A stretch of DNA of 64,000 nucleotides from positions 24,621,547 to 24,685,546 of the forward strand of contig NC_087067.1 in assembly GCF_963678635.1 (NCBI RefSeq). Reading direction: 5' to 3'. The position numbers and the translations under genes are program-made. The number at the start of each line of letters is the position of its first letter. Within the stretch, counting starts at the first letter, position 1. This DNA comes from Symsagittifera roscoffensis. Its lineage: Eukaryota > Xenacoelomorpha > Acoela > Convolutidae. Under the pieces are notes generated by a model, which was not told the origin of the DNA, made no database searches, and worked only from the letters and a program-made list of their open reading frames with translations. Positions 56,307 through 64,000 of the stretch are shown piece by piece.

Positions 56307-58011
56307 ACTCAAATAGAAACTTGGGTATAGAAGGAGCGCTTATACCTTTTATAAATAATGAAACTGTAAAAAGTGCTCTACACTTTTGAATAATCTCAGA
56401 CTAATTTTGGACTTATTGACTATAATGAAGAAAATTTTTATGTACAGATTTAAAAAACAAACAATTTTTTTGATACTTTTTTACTCGCAAACAAATTTCA
56501 TCTTGTGTGTTAGTTCTGAGTCATTTGTAATCTATTATCAGAAAAATTCTGAGCGAAAATGTCCACAAAACTTTGGATTTTGCTAAATTACACGGTTAAT
56601 GTCATTTTCTAGACGAGATTAATCTAGTTGTGATTGAACCATTGGATACATCAAAAAATTATTTTGGTAGGAATCACGAAAAAAAAGAACCAATAAACTT
56701 AAACTTTACTGGAGGAATATTATCAATAACTTTTTTTCAGAGAAAAATTATCCAGTTTTTAAAACCTTGCTGTTCTGATCAATGAATACTGTAGAAAGTA
56801 CACTCTATTACTACCAACATCTTAATAGGTTCTACAGTCTCTCGCAAAAACGTAAGTGGAAGTCGTAGATGAATGCCAACAGTTTCAGGAACATGCAATT
56901 CTTTATTACACTGTTGAGTAGATGTGAGATCAAATAGCAAACAAAAATGATTAGGAAAATTTCTAGCGTTATTGAGGGACCTTCTTTTTTAAAAAAAGGG
57001 AGAGCTCCGAATTGATTTGAAATATATTTGCCGATTATGAGTTAAGTCATATTTTACAAGGGCAGTTCCATGGCAGTTCTCTCATAACTTGTTTTGATGT
57101 TACGTAATCTTCTAAAAATTGTGGTGGATTCGTTGTACTTTGGCCACTAAAGAAACTAAAAGTTTAAAATAGTGATTTTGAGATCTTTTTCCAGACTAGA
57201 CATTGATTTTTGCCGTCATTACTCTGGCCGTAATTATAATATGCCGTCAATTTTGGTTGTTGCTTCAATTTTCAACTCCAACATCAGCAAGTCCAATTAA
57301 CAGTTACCATCAGTGTTCAACAAAAATTCCAACACTGTAGCATCGTCAGAAGTAAAAGGAAGTGTCTCATGTTCGTATGAATTGTCTAATGTCACCAGTT
57401 ATTCAGGTCTGCTGAAAATGTTGAGACTTGAATGATAAGCTGCTTTTGGCATTTCCATTCTTACTGAATTTATTAGATTTTCGTTTTTAGTCTTTAATTC
57501 TTAGTTTTGGTTGAACGACTGATTCGAGACGCTGGTTTTCTAGAAATCGTCTGTGTTTGTTTTTTCACTGGAGGTCCTCGGCCAATCAGTTTTGTTTGCT
57601 GTATATTTGGTTCCTCCTTTTACTGCTCTTTGTTTCGCACGTTTCTGGAAAAATATTTTTTCGCTTGTGGAAACATAATTGCAGCAAACTTTTTACCTTT
57701 TCGTTTGGCGGATAATGTCACTTACTTGGAAACAAAAAAGATTGCTTAACGAGCTGCCCTGAGAGCCAGTGATCCGAGACCACAAACACGTTTTTTCGCC
57801 GGACTATATGAATTGAATCGTGTCCATTTGCTAGTAAAGTTGCTCAAAAGTTAGAAATTCACAATAATAAGGAAGCCCATGAACAAGTCCAAGTTCAGCT
57901 TGAATGTGCAATTTGCAATAAAAGTTATGCAAATAAACAGAAGTTTTATAAGCAAATAACGCGTAAACGACTGTTTTATCCGGCTCAGAAACGATTCCAA
58001 ATTAAGGCATA
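56307..58011. other. Non-coding AT-rich interval
   Basis: No gene is recognised. The open frames at 56386-56586 and 57507-57749 are short, hydrophobic and lack any known motif. Confidence 0.5.
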
Positions 58012-58743
58012 CAGTGCTGATTTAAATTAACCGGACAAAACGCGTTAAACTTGATTTTTAAAACGCGTTTTTCTCAAATTGGGTTGAGTTAAGGTGAAAA
58101 CTTATGAAGACAAAATTTGCTTAAAATTTTTGCAGAATTAATATGATGTAAGTTGTTTTGCAAAATTCGGGCCCAAAATTTTACCCCAAAAATGGGTCAT
58201 TTTGGCTTTTCTTAGTTAATCAAAAGTTACGCCGAAAATAACCAGTCGATCACAGACATAATTATATCAAAGTGAGCCCCTTACGTAGCCCAACAAACTT
58301 TAAGAAGGGTAGAATCTTCAAAACATTGTATAAGTTAATAAATTTTTGTTTGATAGACAAAAAAGGTTGTTTTTATTATATAAAATACTAACTTTTTATT
58401 TAAAAACAATTTTTGAACAATTTGCAATTCTTTGTTGAGAATATACCCTTCTTAAAGTTTGTTGGACTACGTAAGGCACTCTCTTTGATATAATTTTGTC
58501 TGTGATCGACTGGGTTATTTCAGCGTAGTTTTTGATAAACTAAGAAAAGTCAAAATGACCCATTTTTGGGGTAAAATTTCGGGCCCGAGTTTCGCAAAAT
58601 AAATTACACCATATTAATTCTGCTAAAATTTTAAGCAAGTTTTGTCTTCATAATCTCTCACCTAAACTCAACCCAATTTGAGAAAAACGGGTTTTAAATT
58701 TCAAGTTTAACGCGTTTTGTCCGGTTAATTTAAATCAGCACTG
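58012..58743. mobile_element. Foldback Tc1/mariner-type element with ~310-bp inverted arms
   Basis: Flanked by TA on each side. The left arm (58012-58326) starts CAGTGCTGATTTAAATTAAC. The right arm (58435-58743) is its inverse, roughly 85% identical by eye, including GACCCATTTTTGGGGTAAAA and AACAAACTTTAAGAAGGGTA. The unpaired centre of about 108 bp is AT-rich. No transposase is encoded. Confidence 0.85.
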
Positions 58744-59082
58744 TACTAGTTGCTCTAATTAATACGTTTGTGGATGCTCGTTTTTACTTAAAAAAGCGCG
58801 TTGGGGAATTATTTTCAAACAAACATAAAAAAACTTCACATGTTTATTTCACTCAAACAAAAACTAAAAAAAAATAGGTTTTTGTTTAACTTTTAAATTT
58901 TTTTTTAAAGTCGAACTCCATAGACGTTAAGGGCAGTCGGAACATTCAGTGCGTCGCCTTGCTATGAACAGGCTTGTTGAAAATAGGGCCAACCTAAACA
59001 GATATGTTTTTCTGCTCAAGTTTGTAAGAGTACTCAATGCACGCTAAATTGATGCCGAGGCAGGTGGATGGGGGCAAAAAAA

Positions 59083-59553
59083 TCAATTAGCTTCTGCATT
59101 TTTTTTAGTTGTCGATGTTTTTCTCGCAAGAAGACAAAGAGAACGTTGGGCGATATCGAACTCAAGCTCACAAGAACAAACCGCATTTAAGGACAGGTAA
59201 ACTGTTTCAAATATTTGATTACTGTTTCTTAGATGTGAAACGAAGCCGACGAGTCGTTTTGCGGAGAATTCATGGTGCTGTTTTTTAATTTTATTGCTTG
59301 ACAAATTATCTGAATTTACATTGATAGCGCCATCCACCCAGCCTATCAAAAAAATGGAGTCCAGGAAACTAAAACTCTTTTGTTTTTGATCAAGTAATTT
59401 CTTGAGCGAAATCAAAGATTTAAAAAAATCGGAGCTCAGACAAACCTCGGTAAAGACACACTGTTGCCAAAATAGGTCAGCCCCGCCTGCAAATTTTGAA
59501 ACGACATTGAAGGGTGACTCGCAGAAATTGATGATAGGAATTAATTTTAACAA
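59083..59553 (-). CDS. Unidentified open frame, possible gene fragment
   Basis: The frame of about 156 codons has ordinary amino-acid composition (for example SLNAVCSCELEFDIAQRSLC) but no ATG at its beginning. A splice acceptor or decayed start is possible. Just beyond its 3' end, a CGGAACATTCAG repeat shared with 41288 suggests transposon neighbourhood. No family is recognised, and it may be part of a transposon. Confidence 0.25.
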   Translation of the reverse strand: MLKLIPIINFCESPFNVVSKFAGGADLFWQQCVFTEVCLSSDFFKSLISLKKLLDQKQKSFSFLDSIFLIGWVDGAINVNSDNLSSNKIKKQHHEFSAKRLVGFVSHLRNSNQIFETVYLSLNAVCSCELEFDIAQRSLCLLARKTSTTKKNAEAN

Positions 59554-60124
59554 GACTTTTTAGTTTTGCCTATCATCTCGTGTAAAAAACCTAGCAATAA
59601 GCTTATTACTAGGTTTATTACAGGTTAACATCCATCCTACAAGGGCTGAAGTTTCGTTAAAGCTCCAATATAAATTGTCTGCCAATGTTTTCTTCGTTCG
59701 TGGTTTTCTAGCTATTTAGTTTTTTGGTTCTTTTCTGTCTGTTGTTTTCATCACACCTTTGTGACTGTATCTACTACAATATACCAGCAACGGTCAATAT
59801 TTTTCCACAGGGAATTGTTGGAAGCTCCGTTGTCTGGAGGAACGATTCTTTAAAACACGTTTAAAGGAAACTGCACGTGCTTCTAATTTTTGCTAAGAAT
59901 ACCTTCATAAAAAATACCGTTAAGCGTTCAAATTTGTATAAAGCTAAAATTAATGATACCAAATTAAACGTAAAACGTCAAACTGTCTTTGATTGAATCT
60001 CAAACAACAAACTTCGCATTCTTTTCAGACGCAAATTAGTTTAAAGAGATTTTTAAAGAGTAGTTTTAACAATTATTGGATTCTTCGCTTAGCTATTCAA
60101 ACTTATACTGAGATTGAATTCGAA

Positions 60125-61093
60125 ATGTTCTCATCTCCTAGATCGGAACATCCTGAAATCGGAATGAAATCAGTCCAAGAAAAGTATTCAGCTTTTGTGC
60201 AACATATTCAAACGTTTCTGCAAGCCCTCTCTAATTCCAAAAACGCTCGCGCTTTCAACATTCTGTACGATCCAGTTGTCAGGACCATTACTCAAGTCAA
60301 AATTTATCACGATGCTTGTAACCATGCGGTTGAAAAGCGAACTCTGAAAATGTTTCTTGACACTCATCAAGAAGTCTGCCGTCTTCGATCGATCATCGAA
60401 CGAGAAGTTTCTGCTGTTGACTTTCGGGCGCCAAATTCGAGTTTCCAAGAACTGGTTAACCTGATGACCGAATGGGAAATGATGAGCGATATCAATTTCG
60501 ATTTCAGCGAAGTCAGAGCCAAATATCCGCACCGTGAAATAAACCATCTAAGTTGCGTTCAGGCACGTGAACAATTTGGAGGCGCAGTTTGCATACTTCC
60601 TGTTCTGATCGATTACGCAACAAAAAGCTCAAAAATTTTGCAAGACATCCGTGAACAAAATCTAAATCATTTTGGAGAAATGAACGAAATTGGGTCTCAG
60701 AAAAACACGCCTCAAGTTCGTGAAAGTCAAAATGAAGATGATTATATCAAAACGAACTATGAAATCCAAAAACCGGCTGTGACTTTAAACGAAGGTCAGA
60801 AAAGTCCGAAAAAACGAGTACCGACAAACTCTAAAAAACGTCTTCAGAACTTCATTACAAATCCCGATTCTTCAATGCGATTGGTCAATGGGAAAGTGTG
60901 TAGTATGTGCAAAATGCCAGAAAACCCGAATAAGTCGAAAAAGCGAGAAGATTATAGCTGGGAGCCCACTCGGGTGTGGCGGGGTGCCTCGAAGGGGGCG
61001 ATTAATCACGTGGCTCACAGGTACTGTGCGTGCAAAGGTCACAAAGAAGCAAAAGGACCCGATCATTTGTACCATGCACCCACTATATATTGA
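60125..61093 (+). CDS. Hypothetical protein, 322 residues, C-terminal Cys/His cluster
   Basis: This is the longest intact frame outside GFM1 and the fossil element. The start chosen is the first ATG (G at -3); the frame is open for a further 44 codons upstream without an ATG, so an upstream exon cannot be excluded. Residues 1-185 look helical. About 186-245 is polar and carries KSPKKRVPTNSKKR (226-239), like a nuclear localisation signal. The C-terminus has C259-x2-C262 and H295, H298, C301, C303, H306, able to form one zinc site. I do not recognise the family. It could be a DNA- or RNA-binding host protein or a transposon-derived gene. Codon composition is more GC-rich than the flanks, and no break is seen. 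There is no clear AATAAA in the first 100 bp downstream. Confidence 0.55.
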   Translation: MFSSPRSEHPEIGMKSVQEKYSAFVQHIQTFLQALSNSKNARAFNILYDPVVRTITQVKIYHDACNHAVEKRTLKMFLDTHQEVCRLRSIIEREVSAVDFRAPNSSFQELVNLMTEWEMMSDINFDFSEVRAKYPHREINHLSCVQAREQFGGAVCILPVLIDYATKSSKILQDIREQNLNHFGEMNEIGSQKNTPQVRESQNEDDYIKTNYEIQKPAVTLNEGQKSPKKRVPTNSKKRLQNFITNPDSSMRLVNGKVCSMCKMPENPNKSKKREDYSWEPTRVWRGASKGAINHVAHRYCACKGHKEAKGPDHLYHAPTIY

Positions 61094-64000
61094 AAATCTA
61101 ACCCCACTTCACACGAAAAAAAGATAACTGTTGTAATAGATTCAAATAACAGGTTTAGATTTGTCATTGAAACAATGAATTAGATGTGATCCATACGAAT
61201 AGATACTAATTGCATTACATTGCATATTTTCAATTGTTATTAGCTAAAATGGTAAAAGTTGAAATTTTGCACAAACTCATGACGCGCGGAAAAACGTCGA
61301 TTTTTTTCTGCACTATTATGAAACAGCAGTATAATGAGACCGCTGGATTAAATACCACAGCTGTTGTAAGACATGCAGCAACGGATGCTTTGAACAGATA
61401 CAATTGGTACTTCTAAATTTTTGCCAATTCTTGAAAAACTAAAACGTTTATAGGATAATATCGCGCCACAAAACTGGAAAAAGCGAAACCTAAGCGGAAA
61501 TTAATTGGTATAGAAAAAAAGTTATGTTAGATCCTGTGTTTGTAGAAAAGCCGGAATGGCCTTGTAAAAATTCTAATTTTGGAAACTTTGAACGTTCAAG
61601 GAGTTTTCCAGTTTTCTTATTCTACTAGGATTGATTTTCAATTGATTTGAAAGAAAGGGTTGTGAACGTTGTCCCTACACAAGCTACTTATCTGTTTGTT
61701 TCTAGATAAACCACTAACAATTTGGGCAAAGTCCAAATTTTGAATTTTTGACAATTACGCATTTTTTTACGCACCTGTACAACATATTCTAAAAAAAATC
61801 AGCTGAGCACTTGGGTTTAACTAGGGCTCTCATTTGCATTTAAGATCAGTTTTGGGGTTTTGGGCTCTATTCTATCCCACTTCTCTCACGTTCGAAGTTC
61901 AGTTTTGAAAAACTGCTTCAAGGTTGTCATAATACAATTCAATTTTGTAGGGAGAAACAAAAACTTTTGTGAATAGATTTACCTTCATAAGTTTCCTAAA
62001 CAAGACGCAAAGATCAAAAATGCCACATAAGACCACAAGGAAAATCAAATTTTTGAAATGCGGTATAAAAATGGAAAAGAGCTTGGTTTTGAGCAAAACA
62101 TGGCCTTGCCTTAACACATGAAGTTTTTTCACAATACTAAAAAAAATTTTTTGTTTGTGCCGCTTACAACCTATGATATTTCTAATTGCTACTTGTCAGG
62201 CCTTCATGAACCTTTTTCCAAAACCACCAATATGATGGGGCAAATACCAGAGTCACTATCCAGTACTAGTATCCAGGCTTTTAAGCCACATCAGTCTGCA
62301 ATCACCCCATTATAGTTTGGCCTGTTACAGCAATTTGGAATTTTTTACACACTTCTTGCACCAAAACTTCCATTTTCAAAAATGTTTTTCCAGTTTTTAT
62401 GGCTAAATGCGCGATGTCACGATGTAAGATATGAAGAACCAAGCTGTTCACAATTGTTAGCTTGTTCAGTATCAAACAATTTTGATTAAAAATTTTGATT
62501 AAACTGATGGTAAAGAGTTCAAAATTTTTTACGATAGCTTGAAACTTTTTGCAAAACTCTCTAAACTGGTTGCAAAAACCTCAAATTACTTGAAAACATG
62601 AAATCGCAACAAATTGCTAAAAATTGCACATCTGCGATCAGATTGATTGAGTGTGCTATATGATTTCAAGTAAACTCAGAAAGTGATATAATTAGCCAAT
62701 GTGACTGGTTAAGAAGAATGGGTACCACAGTAGAATTTTTGTCTCAAAGAGAATTGGAAAGAACACAATGAATCTATTGTCATTAATTAAAAAACTAATT
62801 TTATAATTCTGAATGATGGTTTGATTGGTTTACGTTTAGAAAAAAAGAAAAGGATTTTTTTTGTATTGTTTTTGTACAAACTTTTTTTGAGGAACCAACT
62901 GCAATTTTTTTGTTAATCATGTCTTTTCTTGGATCCCATTGGACGCAACCATTTTTGTCTCTCTACAAAAACTAAAAACATATTTTTCAGACGCGACAGT
63001 CTGGAAAAAATACTTTTGATCGCAACGTTTTGCAAAGAGAACCGAAGCGAGATAGTCTGAACTTAAGCGTAAAGCAAAAAATTACGACCAATTTATTAAC
63101 TCAATTTACATCGGATGATTAATGAACTCTCTCAAAATGTGCAATCCATCAATCGGCTAAAATCAAGCGATGATCAAAAATTTCGCAATATTATTTCAAT
63201 TCGAAGTTTTTTATCTATCTTTAATTTTCTAATTTTTTGTATTTGGCGCTTTTTGTCGCTTGCTCTTTGGAAATCTCACAAGAACAACTTGGTGCAAGTT
63301 ACAGTAAATTTCCAATTTATCACTAAATTGAATACATGTGACATATCAGCAAATTTAAAAAATCGCCATCAGCAACTCTAATGACAGTCATGATAAGTCT
63401 ACCATTATGTCATTATTTTAAATGTCAGCATTTAGATTTAAAGTCACCAAATTAGCAATTAGGGTTAAAATTAACATAACAGCAAATCGAATAAAATTCA
63501 CCATACTATGAACTAGGATAAAAGACACCATCATCAATTCCGATTATAGTGTATACCTCAACAATTAGGATTGAAGTTTTCATTTTGACACTGAAGATAG
63601 AACTACAAAAAGCTACTGGATCTTATAAAATGGTAAAGTTGATGATTTCATTAAAAAGCTTGAAATATGTTTGGAATTTCAATGCTTGGTTCAGTAGTAT
63701 TTCAGCGCTACATCAAGGATTTAGGCTGAACAATAAGTTAATATTTGTTTTTGGAGCCCACTGAAAATAGTTACGTCCTTGTTTGTAACTTCGCCATTTT
63801 CTAGATATTCAATTCTACCTATAACTCCTAATTGTTCACGCTAGAACTGGTTTAGTTCAGTCTAGTAGAACAAATTGTGGAGCCCGCTCAAACTTGTAGA
63901 AATCGCTTACAAGTTAGCAAATGCGCTTACATTTGCGGAACCCAGAATAATTTGTTATATTTCCTGGTTGCGGAATCCGCGAAAATAACTAATGGGCCAA
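61094..64000. other. Non-coding AT-rich end of window
   Basis: The open frames are short and biased. No RNA gene, repeat family from the rest of the window, or known protein motif was recognised here. Confidence 0.5.

Overview
This is animal nuclear DNA: AT-rich, intron-containing, with canonical GT-AG splice sites and several classes of transposon. The only host gene recognised with certainty is a complete mitochondrial elongation factor G gene (GFM1 type). It lies on the minus strand, with ten exons between 19112 and 2477 that splice in frame into a protein of 759 residues. No gene or repeat fixes the species. A repeat-rich invertebrate is the best guess, and that is inference.

Layout. 1-2476: non-coding, with copies of a short dispersed repeat. 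2477-19112: GFM1, whose introns are filled with repeats. These include a decayed Mutator-like (MULE) transposon with terminal inverted repeats in intron 6, a truncated LINE in intron 2, a foldback MITE in intron 1, a tRNA-derived SINE family that always lies on the gene's own strand, and a second dispersed repeat that carries a TATA-like box, a hairpin and AATAAA. 19497-20090: the decayed C-terminal end of another non-LTR retrotransposon, with a restriction-like endonuclease signature.

21465-36215: one very long fossil LTR retroelement of the Ty3/gypsy type on the minus strand, clearly richer in GC than its flanks. Its pol part (protease, reverse transcriptase, RNase H, integrase) is followed by an unusual downstream set: a macro-like (ADP-ribose-binding) domain, two SGNH-hydrolase-like segments, a long unidentified frame, and acidic, helical and cysteine-containing regions. 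The element is broken in well over ten places, and its upstream end is missing. It is treated here only as a fossil.

36260-41003: fragments of a hAT-type MITE, then a 1.3-kb tandem duplication carrying a minisatellite of about 32 bp. 41541-56306: a head-to-tail duplication of a 7.17-kb unit. Copy B holds a 397-bp hAT MITE with an 8-bp target duplication, and copy A still has the empty site. The unit also carries an older hAT MITE, a TA-flanked Tc1/mariner-type MITE and an ancient internal duplication with promoter-like modules. 58012-58743: a large TA-flanked foldback element. 60125-61093: an intact single-exon frame of 322 codons with a nuclear-localisation-like stretch and a C-terminal Cys/His cluster, family unknown. 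The remainder to 64000 shows no recognisable gene.

The window therefore shows one housekeeping gene embedded in layered transposon debris. Its most unusual content is the fossil LTR element with macro-like and SGNH-like accessory domains.
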